This document shows positions 34,801 through 43,890 of a DNA stretch of 64,000 nt, in pieces. Below the pieces are notes generated by a model that saw only the letters and a program-made list of their open reading frames with translations, did not search any database and was not told the DNA's origin. Where the stretch lies: the NCBI RefSeq assembly GCF_005405905.1, contig NZ_BJHU01000005.1, positions 124,001-188,000 on the forward strand, given 5' to 3'. How positions within the stretch are numbered: position 1 is the first letter of the stretch; the number at the start of each line of letters is the position of its first letter. The stretch comes from Acidovorax sp. NB1 (GTDB lineage: Bacteria; Pseudomonadota; Gammaproteobacteria; Burkholderiales; Burkholderiaceae_C). Position numbers and translations under genes: made by a program.

Positions 34801-34860
34801 GAAAAATAGCTGCTTGCGCGCACCGATAGCGCGCAAGCAGCTATGTTTTTGATAGCTATT
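34801..34860 (-). repeat. Dispersed GATAGCT repeat with internal perfect hairpin
   Basis: On the minus strand it begins GCTATCAAAAACATAGCTGC, identical over 20 nt to the copy at 44971. Unlike other copies it contains a perfect 16-bp inverted repeat. Confidence 0.7.
34806..34850 (+). terminator. Strong hairpin terminator between convergent genes
   Basis: ATAGCTGCTTGCGCGC (34806-34821) pairs perfectly with GCGCGCAAGCAGCTAT (34829-34844) over a 7-nt loop and is followed by GTTTTT. A matching A-run upstream (GAAAAAT) would serve the minus-strand gene prpE, so it is probably bidirectional. Confidence 0.7.
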
Positions 34861-34898
34861 GACGACTGCCAAGCCTGGCAACCGGCTCGCCGGCTATC

Positions 34899-36800
34899 TC
34901 ACCCCACCAGCTCCTTCACCTGCTGCAGCGCCGCCGGGTCTTCCATCGTCGTCAGGTCGCCCGGGTCGCGCCGCTCGGCCACGGCCTGCAGGGCGCGGCG
35001 CAGCAGCTTGCCGCTGCGGGTCTTGGGCAGCACAGTCACAAAGTACACCCGAGACGGGCGGGCCACGGCGCCCAACTGGCTGTCTACCTGCTTCATCACC
35101 TCGCCTTCGAGCTTGAGGCGCGCGGCATCGTCGGTCAGGCCCGAGGCATCGCGCGCCACGGCAAACGCCATGGCCACCTGCCCCTTCAGGCTGTCGGCCA
35201 CGCCCACCACCGCCACTTCGGCGATGTTGGGGTGCGAGGCAATGCTTTCTTCGATCTCGCGCGTGCCCAGGCGGTGGCCGGCCACGTTGATCACGTCGTC
35301 GGTGCGGCCCAGGATGAAGTGGTAGCCATCTGCGTCGCGGATACCCCAGTCGAAGGTGCTGTAGATGAGGCGGCCGGGGATGCTCTTCCAGTAGGTGTTC
35401 ACAAACCGCGCATCGTCGCGCCACACGGTCTGCATGCAACCGGGGGGCAGCGGGCCTTCGATGGCGACCACACCTTTCTGGTTGGCGCCGGTCAGCTCTT
35501 CGCCCGTGGCCTCGTCAATCAGCTTCACGCCGTAGCCGTACATGGCTTTGCCCGGGCTACCAAAGCGGGTGGTCTGCTGCTGCACCCCGTTGGCCAGTGT
35601 AAGAATGGGCCAGCCGGTTTCCGTCTGCCAGTAGTTGTCGATGATGGGCACTTGCAGGGCGTCGCTGATCCACTGGGCGGTGGGCTCGTCCAGCGGCTCG
35701 CCCGCCAGCCACAGGGCCTTGAGGCTTTTGACGTTGTACTTGGCGAGGTAGGCCGGGTCCTGCTTCTTGAGCACCCGCACCGCCGTGGGGGCCGAGAACA
35801 TGTGGGTGACCTGGTACTTCTCGACAATGCTCCACCACACGCCCGCATCGGGCCGCGTGGGCAGGCCTTCGTACATGATGGTGGCCATGCCTGCGATCAG
35901 CGGGCCATAGACGATGTAGCTGTGGCCCACCACCCAGCCGATGTCGCTGGTGGCAAAGTACACATCGCCCGCCTTGGCGTCGAAGATGTGCTTCATGCTA
36001 GCGGCCAGCGCCACGGTGTAGCCGCCCGTGTCGCGCTGCACGCCCTTGGGCTTGCCGGTGGTGCCGCTGGTGTACAGCGTGTAGCTGGGGTGGGTGGACT
36101 CGACCCATTCGCAGGGCACCACAGTGTTCAGGTGCTGCTCGCGCAGGGGTGCCCATTCGTGGTCGCGCCCAGCCTGCAGGTGCATGGGGGCCAGGCCCCG
36201 GTTCACCATCAGCACGGCGGCGGGCTTGTGTTTGGACAGGGCAATGGCTTCGTCCAGCAGCGGCTTGTAAGGCACCACCTTGCCGCCGCGCGACCCGGCA
36301 TCAGCACTGACCACGGCCACAGGCTCGGCGTCTTCAATGCGCGAGGCCAGCGAGCCCGAGGCAAAGCCGCCAAACACCACCGAATGCAGCGCGCCAATGC
36401 GCACGCAGGCCAGCATGGCAAAGGCGGCCTCGGCAATCATGGGCATGTAGATGAGCACACGGTCGCCCTTCTTCACACCCAGGCTCTGCAACACGGCCGC
36501 CATGCGCTGCACCTCGGCATGCAGCTCGGCAAAGCTGTAGCTGCGTTCGGTGTCGGTTTCGGTAGAGATCGCCACCAGCGCCGCCTGGCTGGCGCGCGTG
36601 GCCAGGTGCCGGTCTACCGCGTTGTGGCACAGGTTGGTGGTGCCGCCCACAAACCATTTGGCAAACGGTGGATTGCTGTAGTCGCACACCTGCTGGGGCG
36701 GCGTCTTCCAGTCGATCAGCTTCGCCTGCTCGCTCCAGAAAGCGTCGCGGTGGTCGATGGACTGGCGGTAGAAGTCGGCGTAGGTACTGTGTGCGGTCAT
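34899..36800 (-). CDS. prpE: Propionate-CoA ligase (propionyl-CoA synthetase)
   Basis: A 633-residue acyl-CoA synthetase of the AMP-forming family. Motifs are YTSGTTGKPKGVQRDTGGY (P-loop; the QRDTGGY continuation is characteristic of PrpE rather than Acs), NYWQTETGWPI, the hinge DVINVAGHRLGTREIE and the catalytic lysine in TRSGKLLRRALQ. It activates propionate to propionyl-CoA for the methylcitrate pathway. Upstream on its strand GGAGA sits about 8 nt before the ATG. Neighbours are unrelated, so it is probably monocistronic. Confidence 0.94.
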   Translation of the reverse strand: MTAHSTYADFYRQSIDHRDAFWSEQAKLIDWKTPPQQVCDYSNPPFAKWFVGGTTNLCHNAVDRHLATRASQAALVAISTETDTERSYSFAELHAEVQRMAAVLQSLGVKKGDRVLIYMPMIAEAAFAMLACVRIGALHSVVFGGFASGSLASRIEDAEPVAVVSADAGSRGGKVVPYKPLLDEAIALSKHKPAAVLMVNRGLAPMHLQAGRDHEWAPLREQHLNTVVPCEWVESTHPSYTLYTSGTTGKPKGVQRDTGGYTVALAASMKHIFDAKAGDVYFATSDIGWVVGHSYIVYGPLIAGMATIMYEGLPTRPDAGVWWSIVEKYQVTHMFSAPTAVRVLKKQDPAYLAKYNVKSLKALWLAGEPLDEPTAQWISDALQVPIIDNYWQTETGWPILTLANGVQQQTTRFGSPGKAMYGYGVKLIDEATGEELTGANQKGVVAIEGPLPPGCMQTVWRDDARFVNTYWKSIPGRLIYSTFDWGIRDADGYHFILGRTDDVINVAGHRLGTREIEESIASHPNIAEVAVVGVADSLKGQVAMAFAVARDASGLTDDAARLKLEGEVMKQVDSQLGAVARPSRVYFVTVLPKTRSGKLLRRALQAVAERRDPGDLTTMEDPAALQQVKELVG

Positions 36801-37101
36801 TGTGGGGGTCTCCTCGGCATCTCTCTCGCCCTGCCAGGACAGCAGGTTTTGAATTCATAATTATTCATGACGGGCTTGCGGCAAACTGACGTGGTGGCGC
36901 TGACTGCACCGTGCGTGATCAGGTCTTGCCTCTGCTGCAGACAATGCCACCCTTGTGCCTCTGCTGCGTTTGCAGACGCCCCACGCCCTTCCCTCTTTCG
37001 CCTTGTAGACCTTGGAGCATCTCGCGTGCAAGGATTCTTTGGCTAGAACAATATCAAAATTAGACATAAATGCTTCATAAAGCAAAGCATATACTTCAGT
37101 T
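36801..37101. other. Divergent intergenic region between prpE and chrB
   Basis: No gene is supportable in these 301 nt. Near 36850-36868 an AT-rich block with ATTCAT repeated twice is the likely prpE promoter on the minus strand. The right end is unusually AT-rich for this DNA (37040-37101) and carries the chrB promoter. The middle (36900-37020) shows nothing I can name. Confidence 0.5.
37070..37095 (+). promoter_or_regulatory. chrB promoter with inverted repeat; predicted leaderless start
   Basis: TATACT (37090-37095) is a good -10 and ends 6 nt before the chrB ATG, so transcription would begin at about the A of ATG. No good -35 lies at 16-18 nt. Instead ATGCTT (37070-37075) and AAGCAT (37085-37090) form an inverted repeat, a candidate regulator site. 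Confidence 0.5.
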
Positions 37102-38082
37102 ATGTGGTCCACCCTCATCATGACGCTGCCCACGCAGCCCAACGCCGTGCGGCTGCGCGTGTGGCGCAATCTCAAGGCACTGGGCTGCGCCGCCCTGCGT
37201 GACGGCGCCTATCTGCTGCCTGACGAACATGCGGGCCTGCTGGCCCCCATTGCGGCGGAGGTGCGGGAGCATGGCGGTACGGCCATGCTGCTGACCCTGA
37301 GCGCCAACGACAACACACAACGCCAGGAGATCGAAGCGCTGTTCGACCGCACCGAGGCCTTCACCCAGTGGCGCGACACAGCCACCGCCCTGCAGGCCGA
37401 GCTGCCGCAGCTCACCGACACCGACGCCCGCCGCCGCCTGCGCAGCATTGCCGATGCGCTGCAGGCGCTGCATCGCATCGACTACTACCCTGGCGCCGCC
37501 GCCGCACAGGCCGACGCAGACCTGGCCAGCCTGCGCCAGGCGCTGGATGCCCGCTTCTCACGCGGCGAGCCCACCGCCCTGCCCGCCCATGGCATCCCGC
37601 GCCTGGACGCGGCCCGGTTCCGGAACCAGCGCTGGGCCACACGTGCCCGGCCCTGGGTGGACCGCCTGGCCTGCGCATGGCTGATTCGCCGTTTCATCGA
37701 CCCGGGGGCTGCTTTTGTGTGGCTGGCCGATCCGGCCTCAGCGCCCGCCGACGTGCTGGGCTTTGACTTTGACGGCGCCCGTTTCACCCACGTGGGGGCG
37801 CTGGTGACATTTGAGGTGCTGATCGCCAGCTTCGGGTTCGAAGCCGATCCCCGCCTCCAGCGCCTGGCCCGCGCCGTGCACTACCTGGACGCGGGCGGCA
37901 TGCCCGTGCCCGAGGCCGCCGGGCTGGAAGCCGTGCTGGCCGGCCTGCGCGAAGTGCATGCGGGCGACGACGCCCTGGCCGAGGCCGCCGCACAGGTGTT
38001 TGACGCCTTGTATGCCGTGCCGCCCTCTTCCTCCAGCTCGTCCCCCAGCGCCTCATCGACTGTGCCAATTGCCGCCCCATGA
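37102..38082 (+). CDS. chrB: ChrB-type chromate resistance protein/regulator
   Basis: A 326-residue ChrB with the N-terminal domain (LIMTLPTQPNAVRLRVWRNL, matching ChrB N-termini) and the C-terminal ChrB domain from RWATRARPWVDRLACAWLIR onward, including GFDFDGARFTHVGALVTFE. ChrB acts as a chromate-sensing regulator and raises resistance in Cupriavidus and Ochrobactrum cassettes. The Ser-rich tail (PPSSSSSSPSASST) is unusual. The stop overlaps the chrA ATG (38079-38082), so translation is coupled. Confidence 0.88.
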   Translation: MWSTLIMTLPTQPNAVRLRVWRNLKALGCAALRDGAYLLPDEHAGLLAPIAAEVREHGGTAMLLTLSANDNTQRQEIEALFDRTEAFTQWRDTATALQAELPQLTDTDARRRLRSIADALQALHRIDYYPGAAAAQADADLASLRQALDARFSRGEPTALPAHGIPRLDAARFRNQRWATRARPWVDRLACAWLIRRFIDPGAAFVWLADPASAPADVLGFDFDGARFTHVGALVTFEVLIASFGFEADPRLQRLARAVHYLDAGGMPVPEAAGLEAVLAGLREVHAGDDALAEAAAQVFDALYAVPPSSSSSSPSASSTVPIAAP

Positions 38083-39455
38083 CCAACCAGATCTCTCCAA
38101 CCGCCCCTCCCACTGCGCTGGAGCGCCCCGCTCCAGCGAGCTTTGGCGACGCCTTCCTGTTCTGGCTCAAGCTCGGGTTCATCAGCTTTGGCGGGCCAGC
38201 CGGCCAGATCGCGATCATGCATGCCGAGCTGGTGGAGCGCCGCCGCTGGATCAGTGAAAAGCGCTTTCTGCACGCCCTCAACTACTGCATGCTGCTGCCC
38301 GGCCCCGAAGCGCAGCAGCTGGCCACCTACATCGGCTGGCTCATGCACCGCACCTGGGGCGGCATCGTGGCCGGGGCGTTGTTTGTGCTGCCCTCGCTCT
38401 TCATCCTGATAGCGCTGTCATGGGTCTACCTGCGGTTTGGCGATGTGCCCGTGGTGGCGGGCATCTTCTATGGCATCAAGCCTGCGGTGATGGCGCTGGT
38501 GCTGCATGCCGCCCACCGCATTGGCACCCGCGCCCTCAAAAACGGCTGGATGTGGGGCATCGCCGCCGCATCGTTTGTGGCCATTTTCGCGTTCGATACC
38601 CCCTTCCCGGCCATCGTGCTGGCCGCCGGGCTGATGGGCTACTTTGGCGCCCGCCGGTGGCCCGCCGTGTTTGCGCTGGGGGGCGGCCATGCCGATGGGA
38701 ACAAAGGCTACGGCCCGGCGCTGATCGATGACGACACCCCCACGCCTGCCCATGCCCGCTTCTCGCGCAGCCACCTGGCCAAGGTGCTGGCGGCGGGGCT
38801 GGCGCTATGGCTGGCGGCCATGGGCCTGCTGGTGGCCACGCAGGGCTGGCAAGGCACGCTCACGCAGATGGGCTGGTTCTTTACCAAGGCGGCCATGCTG
38901 ACCTTTGGCGGTGCCTATGCCGTGCTGCCCTATGTGTACCAGGGCGCGGTGGAGCACTACCAGTGGCTCAGCGGCCCGCAGATGATCGACGGCCTGGCCC
39001 TGGGCGAGACCACCCCTGGCCCGCTGATCATGGTGGTGGCGTTTGTGGGTTTTGTGGGTGGCTGGCTGCAGCAGGTGTGGGGGCCCGATGCCCTCTTTGC
39101 AGGCGCCGCAGCCGCTGCCACGGTCGTGACCTTTGTGACCTTTTTGCCCTCGTTCATCTTCATCCTGGCAGGCGGCCCGCTGGTGGAGGCCACACACGGC
39201 AAGATTGGTTTCACCGCCCCGCTGTCGGCCATCACCGCCGCCGTGGTGGGTGTGATCCTGAACCTGGCGCTGTTTTTTGCCTACCACCTGCTCTGGCCCA
39301 AGGGCTTTGGCGGCGCTTTTGATGCCGTCTCGGCCGTGATCGCTTTGGGTGCTTTGGTGGCGCTGTTCCGCTTCAAGCTGGGGGTCATGCCGCTGCTGGC
39401 CCTGTGTGGGGCCGTGGGGCTGGCGGTGACTTTCCTTCGACCCTGGCTGGCCTGA
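38079..39455 (+). CDS. chrA: ChrA chromate transporter (bidomain)
   Basis: A 458-residue inner-membrane protein of the long CHR family, with two homologous halves. The N-half signature is FWLKLGFISFGGPAGQIAIM and the C-half is GWFFTKAAMLTFGGAYAVLP, about 10-12 hydrophobic segments in all. It exports chromate from the cytoplasm using membrane energy. It is coupled to chrB upstream, and the SOD-rhodanese gene follows 33 nt later. Confidence 0.93.
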   Translation: MTNQISPTAPPTALERPAPASFGDAFLFWLKLGFISFGGPAGQIAIMHAELVERRRWISEKRFLHALNYCMLLPGPEAQQLATYIGWLMHRTWGGIVAGALFVLPSLFILIALSWVYLRFGDVPVVAGIFYGIKPAVMALVLHAAHRIGTRALKNGWMWGIAAASFVAIFAFDTPFPAIVLAAGLMGYFGARRWPAVFALGGGHADGNKGYGPALIDDDTPTPAHARFSRSHLAKVLAAGLALWLAAMGLLVATQGWQGTLTQMGWFFTKAAMLTFGGAYAVLPYVYQGAVEHYQWLSGPQMIDGLALGETTPGPLIMVVAFVGFVGGWLQQVWGPDALFAGAAAAATVVTFVTFLPSFIFILAGGPLVEATHGKIGFTAPLSAITAAVVGVILNLALFFAYHLLWPKGFGGAFDAVSAVIALGALVALFRFKLGVMPLLALCGAVGLAVTFLRPWLA

Positions 39456-39488
39456 AGCATTTGCCATTCACCTCTCGGGAGCCTCATC

Positions 39489-40415
39489 ATGCAAGCACGC
39501 GCGCAAGCCCTGCCTTTTGACCCGGCCACGCTGCCCGGCCTGTCTGAAAAGCTGCTGCGCAGCCACCACCAGAATAACTACGGCGGGGCGGTGGCGCGGC
39601 TCAACGCCATCCGGGGGCAGCTTGCCGAACTGGCCTTTGCCTCGGCACCGGGCTTTGCGCTCAATGGCCTCAAGCGCGAGGAACTGATCGCAGGCAATTC
39701 GATGCTGCTGCACGAGCTGTACTTTGGCAGTCTGGGTGGCGGTGGCGCCGCTCCAGCACCCGCCATGCAGTTGGCGCTGGCGGCCAACTTTGGCAGCGTG
39801 GAGCGGTGGCGCGAGGAGTTTGTCGCCATGGGCAAGGCGCTGGGCGGTGGTTCCGGCTGGGTGCTGCTGGTGTTCCAGCCGCGCGAGGGCACGCTCGTTA
39901 ACCAATGGGCCAGCGATCACACCCAGGTTGCGGCAGGAGGTGTGCCCATCCTCGCGCTGGACATGTACGAGCACGCCTACCACCTCGACCACGGCGCAGC
40001 AGCGGGGACCTATGTGGATGCGTTCATGGCAAACATCCACTGGGCCGCCGTCTACGAGCGTTACCAGCATGCAGTACACGCCGCAAGCGAAGGGCTGCAA
40101 GCGTCGATCCAGGACGCGCAAGCGGCAGCACAACTGATTGATGTGCGCCGCGCCGGTGTGTACGAGGCGGCCACCACCACCATCCCGAACGCCCGCTGGC
40201 GCGACCCCGCCACCATCGAAACATGGGCTTCGGAGCTATCTGCCAGCGAAGACGTGGTCGTGTATTGCGTCTATGGTCACGAAGTCGGCCGCTCGACCGC
40301 GTTGCGCTTGCGCGCAGCGGGTTTCAACGCGCGCTTCCTGCAAGGCGGCATGGACGGCTGGACCGCCTCCGGCAACGCCGTGTGTGCAAAGACAGAGGCG
40401 CTGCGGGTGGGGTAA
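39489..40415 (+). CDS. Fe/Mn superoxide dismutase-rhodanese fusion (ChrC-ChrE-like)
   Basis: A 308-residue two-domain protein. Residues 1-195 are an Fe/Mn SOD domain, with metal-ligand candidates His26/27 (RSHHQNNY), His in LLHELYF, and Asp and His in ALDMYEHAYHLDH. Residues 205-308 are a rhodanese domain with Cys260 in the loop CVYGHEVGRS. In Ochrobactrum-type chrBACEF clusters ChrC is an SOD and ChrE a rhodanese-like protein; here they are a single polypeptide. It probably limits superoxide and thiol damage caused by chromate reduction. No signal peptide. Confidence 0.9.
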   Translation: MQARAQALPFDPATLPGLSEKLLRSHHQNNYGGAVARLNAIRGQLAELAFASAPGFALNGLKREELIAGNSMLLHELYFGSLGGGGAAPAPAMQLALAANFGSVERWREEFVAMGKALGGGSGWVLLVFQPREGTLVNQWASDHTQVAAGGVPILALDMYEHAYHLDHGAAAGTYVDAFMANIHWAAVYERYQHAVHAASEGLQASIQDAQAAAQLIDVRRAGVYEAATTTIPNARWRDPATIETWASELSASEDVVVYCVYGHEVGRSTALRLRAAGFNARFLQGGMDGWTASGNAVCAKTEALRVG

Positions 40416-40421
40416 ATCGAA

Positions 40422-40443
40422 GGCGGCGACGAACCGTGCCGCC
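40422..40443 (+). terminator. Possible terminator hairpin after the chr operon
   Basis: GGCGGC (40422-40427) pairs with GCCGCC (40438-40443) over a 10-nt loop, 7 nt after the stop. The following GGTGGGGTTT has only a short T-run, so termination is uncertain. Confidence 0.35.
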
Positions 40444-40481
40444 GGTGGGGTTTCAGCGACGCGGCTCCCTCACCGCCTCCA

Positions 40482-40550
40482 GTTTGATTTGCTATTACTT
40501 CAATAGCTATAAGCGCTTGATGGGCAGGCGGAAGAGGCCAAAAAGACCCA
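40482..40550 (+). repeat. Dispersed GATAGCT repeat, copy between convergent genes
   Basis: TTGATTTGCTATTACTTCAA, then TAGCTATAAGCGCTTGATGG and GCGGAAGAGGCC, matching the shared core. It lies between the chr operon and the convergent isochorismatase gene. Confidence 0.65.
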
Positions 40551-40556
40551 AATCTT

Positions 40557-41159
40557 TTACTTGATCAGCCCAAGCACATCCTTGAACGCCGGGTGCTCGC
40601 AGCTGCCCAGCCATTCAAACGCCACCATCTCGGTGGTCACCAGCTCAGCGCCTGCGCCAGCCAGGCGGTCGAAGGCGGCGTCGCGGTTGCGCTCGGTGCG
40701 CGAGCCGCAGGCGTCGGTCACCACCCACACTTCAAACTCGTCGTCGATCAGGTCCAGCGCGGTCTGCAGCAGGCAGACATGGGCTTCGCACCCGGCAATC
40801 ACGATGGTGCCGCGCTCGGGGGCCTGCTGGGCGGGCTTTTGCAGGTGCTTGGGCAGGCTGCGTGCGTTGCCGCCCTGGGGCTTGGCTGGCGGGCGCAGCC
40901 ATTCGCCCAGGCCTTCTTCGGCAGCGCTGAAGTGCATTTTGGCCAGGGTCTTCTGGCACAGGGCGCGCAGCGCGGCGTCGTTGGCGCCCAGGCGCGAGGG
41001 GTTTTGCTCGGTGCCCCACACGGGCACGTCCAGCATGCGGGCGATCTCGGCCAGGCGACGGGCGTTGGCCAGCACGGCGGGGCCTTCGTGGATGGCGGGC
41101 ATCAGGCGCTCCTGGTAATCGACCAGGACGAGTTGGGATTCGGTGGCGTCAAGCAGCAT
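40557..41159 (-). CDS. Isochorismatase family cysteine hydrolase
   Basis: A 200-residue cysteine hydrolase with the full triad: Asp14 (LVLVDYQERL), Lys74 (LAKMHFSAA) and Cys129 (AGCEAHVCLLQTALDL). It resembles YcaC-like proteins of unknown substrate. Residues 88-116 form a Pro/Gln/Lys-rich insertion (PPAKPQGG onward) absent from shorter relatives. It is on the same strand as prs/deoA but separated by 89 nt; whether it is co-transcribed is unclear. Confidence 0.88.
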   Translation of the reverse strand: MLLDATESQLVLVDYQERLMPAIHEGPAVLANARRLAEIARMLDVPVWGTEQNPSRLGANDAALRALCQKTLAKMHFSAAEEGLGEWLRPPAKPQGGNARSLPKHLQKPAQQAPERGTIVIAGCEAHVCLLQTALDLIDDEFEVWVVTDACGSRTERNRDAAFDRLAGAGAELVTTEMVAFEWLGSCEHPAFKDVLGLIK

Positions 41160-41248
41160 GGTGTGTTCGATCGTGTGCGTGTTCTGGAATGCGCTGGCCG
41201 GAACGGGGCGCGGGGGAATGGCGCATTGTCGCAGCCCGGCGGCGCAGG

Positions 41249-42160
41249 TTATGCAGCCAGGACCGACCGCAGCGCCACCGCCAGCGGCCCAGCCATGGCC
41301 ACCGCGTTGCTCGGGTGCGGAATGCAGTCCGTGCTCCAGACCTCCCCCACCCCGGCATCGTGCAGCGCCTGCAGCGCATCGCCCGCAAACAGCGCATGCG
41401 TCACGGCCACATCCACCGAGGCGGAGCCCGCCTGCAGCAGCAGCCGGGCGGCCAGCGCCAGCGTGCGGCCGGTGCTGGCCATGTCGTCCAGCAGCACCAC
41501 GGCCCGGCCCTGGGCGTTGAGGGGGGGCAGCTCAATGGCCACCTGCCGGTCACCATGGCGCACCTTGGTGCACACGGCATGGTCAAAGCCGTGGCGGGCG
41601 GCGGCCTGGGCAATCCACTGGGCAGATTCGCCGTCGGGACCCACCAGCAAGGCCTGGGGGCGGTGCTGGGCGATCAGGTCGGCCAGTGGCTCCGCGCCGC
41701 TGAGAACCACAGCCTGCGGCACGGGGATGGCCTGCTCCAGCCGGTCGATGCGGTGCAGGTGGGGGTCCACGGTGATGACGGCGTCGAACAGCCCGGCCAG
41801 AAACCCACCCACCACCTGCTGGCTTACGGCCTCGCCGGGGTGGAAGGCCATGTCCTGCCGCATATAGGCCAGATACGGCGCCACCAGCGTGAGGTGCTGC
41901 ACGCCCAGGCTGCGGGCCGTGCGGGCAGCCAGCAGCAGCTCCACCAGTTTTGCATTGGGCTGGTGCAGGCTGCGCAGCAGCACGGCTTGGCGTGGCAACT
42001 GGCCTGCGGCATCCACTGGCAGGCGCAGCTTGAGTTCGCCATCGGGGAAGCGGTGGCGCTCGATGGCCTGGGCTGTCAAACCCGCAGCCTGTGACAGGCG
42101 CAAGGCAGGTTCTTCTTCATCGTCAAAGTACAGCAGGCAGGAGGCTTGTGGCGCAGACAT
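41249..42160 (-). CDS. Archaeal-like ribose-phosphate pyrophosphokinase paralogue
   Basis: A 303-residue PRPP synthetase-family protein. The ATP-site segment is FPDGELKLRL (PDGE, residues 39-42), the cation site is VDPHLHRIDR (His pair), the catalytic flexible loop has Lys199 and Arg201 in CTKVRHGDRQV, and the PRPP loop is VVLLDDMASTGRTL (221-234). The short KxRxGDRxV loop resembles archaeal (class III) enzymes more than bacterial Prs, so this is probably not the housekeeping copy. It starts 2 nt after the stop of the AMP/thymidine phosphorylase gene, implying a joint nucleotide-salvage task. Confidence 0.87.
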   Translation of the reverse strand: MSAPQASCLLYFDDEEEPALRLSQAAGLTAQAIERHRFPDGELKLRLPVDAAGQLPRQAVLLRSLHQPNAKLVELLLAARTARSLGVQHLTLVAPYLAYMRQDMAFHPGEAVSQQVVGGFLAGLFDAVITVDPHLHRIDRLEQAIPVPQAVVLSGAEPLADLIAQHRPQALLVGPDGESAQWIAQAAARHGFDHAVCTKVRHGDRQVAIELPPLNAQGRAVVLLDDMASTGRTLALAARLLLQAGSASVDVAVTHALFAGDALQALHDAGVGEVWSTDCIPHPSNAVAMAGPLAVALRSVLAA

Positions 42161-42162
42161 GG

Positions 42163-43770
42163 TCAGAACTCCACAAACACGCGCGGCACTTCATCGGCCG
42201 TCCCCAGGCGGTAGCCGCTGTCCCGCTCGCAAGCGTGGCGCGCAAATTCCAGGTCGGCCGGGTAGCTGGCGTGCACGCGGTACAGCAGGTCGCCAGCGGC
42301 CACGGTGTCGCCCAGCTTGTGCATCAGGTCCACCCCGGCGCCCGGCACCTTGGGCGCACCGGCCAGGCGGGCCACGCGTGCGATCTGGTAGTTGTCGATG
42401 CCCGCCACCACGCCGCTGGCGGGTGCCACCACGTCGAGCGTCAGCGCACCCAGCGCCGGGTGGTTGTGGTCAAACCCCGTGCTGCCCTGGGCGGCGATGA
42501 TGGCGTTCATGCGCGCCAGCGCCCGGCCCGAATCGAGGATGTCGCGCGCAATCGCGTAGCCGTCGCCGCCGCGCACATCGGGGTCGCATTCAATCAGGCG
42601 CCCGGCCAGGCGCAGCGCCTTTTGCCGCAGGTCGTCGGGCGCGCGCGGGTCGTTTTGCAGCACGCGCATCACATCACGCGCCTCCAGCACCGGGCCCACG
42701 CCCTGGCCCACGGGCTGGCGGCCATCGGTGATGACCACGTCCAGCGACAGGCCCATGCGCCGCGCCACATATTCAAACAGGCGGCGTAGGCGTTGCGCGT
42801 CGGGCATGGAGCGCACCTTGGCCGTGGGGCCGATGGGAATGTCGAGCACCAGGTGCGTGGCGCCGGCGGCCACCTTTTTGGACAGGATGGACGCCACCAT
42901 CTGCCCGGCCGAGTCGATGGAGAGTGGCCGCTCCACCGAGATCAGCACATCATCCGCTGGCGACAGGTGGGCCGTGCCACCCCAGGCCAGGCAGCCCCGG
43001 TAATCACGCACGATGTCGGCCAATTGCTCCAGCGGCAGCTCCACCTTGGCCAGCACCTCCATGGTGTCGGCTGTGCCCGCAGGCGAGGTGATGGCGCGCG
43101 ACGAGGTCTTGGGGCACAGCATGCCGTGTGCCGCCACGATGGGCACGACCAGCATGGTGGTGCGGTTGCCGGGAATGCCGCCGATGCAGTGCTTGTCCAC
43201 CACCAGCGGCTCGTGCCAGTCCAGGCGCCGGCCGCTGGCCACCATGGCGTCGGTCAAAAAGAAAACCTCCTCCCGGTCCAGCTCGCTGCGATGGCAGGCC
43301 ACCACAAAGGCGGTGAGTTCGATCTTGGAATACCGGTGGTCGGCAATGTCGCGCACGATGGCGCCAAAGTCTTCGCGCGTCAGGCGCTCGCTGGCGATCT
43401 TGCGGAACAGCGCGCCCATGGATTCGGGCGGTTCGGCCTGCGCCACCGACACGGTGTGGCCGTTGTCCACGCCCAGCTGGGCAAACGCGTCTTCCGACAG
43501 GCCCAGCTCCTGGCACCCCACGATGGCCGGGTCGTCCACCACGTTGACCGTGGCCAGGATGCGGCGGCCGTTGGCGCGCACCTCGATCTTGGACAGGGCC
43601 TGGAAACCCTCGGCCCGGTACACGGCACAGTCGCGGTGGAGGTACGCCACGTTCTCGCGCCAGGTGTCTATGGCCACGCGGCGCAGGGCCAGCTGGGAAC
43701 GGGTTGGCGTGTCGGCCAAGGCAGACACGGGCGCAGACCCAGGGGCGGGAGAAGAAGGCTCGGCATGCAT
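42163..43770 (-). CDS. AMP phosphorylase/thymidine phosphorylase family protein (archaeal type)
   Basis: 535 residues. An N-terminal domain of about 100 residues precedes the nucleoside phosphorylase family 3 fold. Key motifs are [16 protein letters not shown] (191-205) and [20 protein letters not shown] (221-240), the phosphate-binding stretch. The C-terminal PYNP domain is [20 protein letters not shown] onward. The length and GIPGNR motif match the archaeal AMP-phosphorylase group rather than the DeoA of E. coli (about 440 residues). Archaeal members cleave NMPs to ribose 1,5-bisphosphate. The actual substrate here is inferred only. Confidence 0.86.
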   Translation of the reverse strand: MHAEPSSPAPGSAPVSALADTPTRSQLALRRVAIDTWRENVAYLHRDCAVYRAEGFQALSKIEVRANGRRILATVNVVDDPAIVGCQELGLSEDAFAQLGVDNGHTVSVAQAEPPESMGALFRKIASERLTREDFGAIVRDIADHRYSKIELTAFVVACHRSELDREEVFFLTDAMVASGRRLDWHEPLVVDKHCIGGIPGNRTTMLVVPIVAAHGMLCPKTSSRAITSPAGTADTMEVLAKVELPLEQLADIVRDYRGCLAWGGTAHLSPADDVLISVERPLSIDSAGQMVASILSKKVAAGATHLVLDIPIGPTAKVRSMPDAQRLRRLFEYVARRMGLSLDVVITDGRQPVGQGVGPVLEARDVMRVLQNDPRAPDDLRQKALRLAGRLIECDPDVRGGDGYAIARDILDSGRALARMNAIIAAQGSTGFDHNHPALGALTLDVVAPASGVVAGIDNYQIARVARLAGAPKVPGAGVDLMHKLGDTVAAGDLLYRVHASYPADLEFARHACERDSGYRLGTADEVPRVFVEF

Positions 43771-43890
43771 GATGGCGCCAGCCTAATCCCAAAGCGCTTG
43801 CCAGCACCTAGTGAACACCCCGCGCCAGAAGCTTTGCCGGGCAGAAACTGGGGGTGGCATGACCTGGGTCAAGCCGCTCCGCACTCACCT

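Noticed and set aside
36861-37175. 104-codon minus-strand frame covering the prpE-chrB gap
   Set aside because: It runs over the chrB promoter and start, has no ribosome site or motifs, and contains mixed-composition residues.
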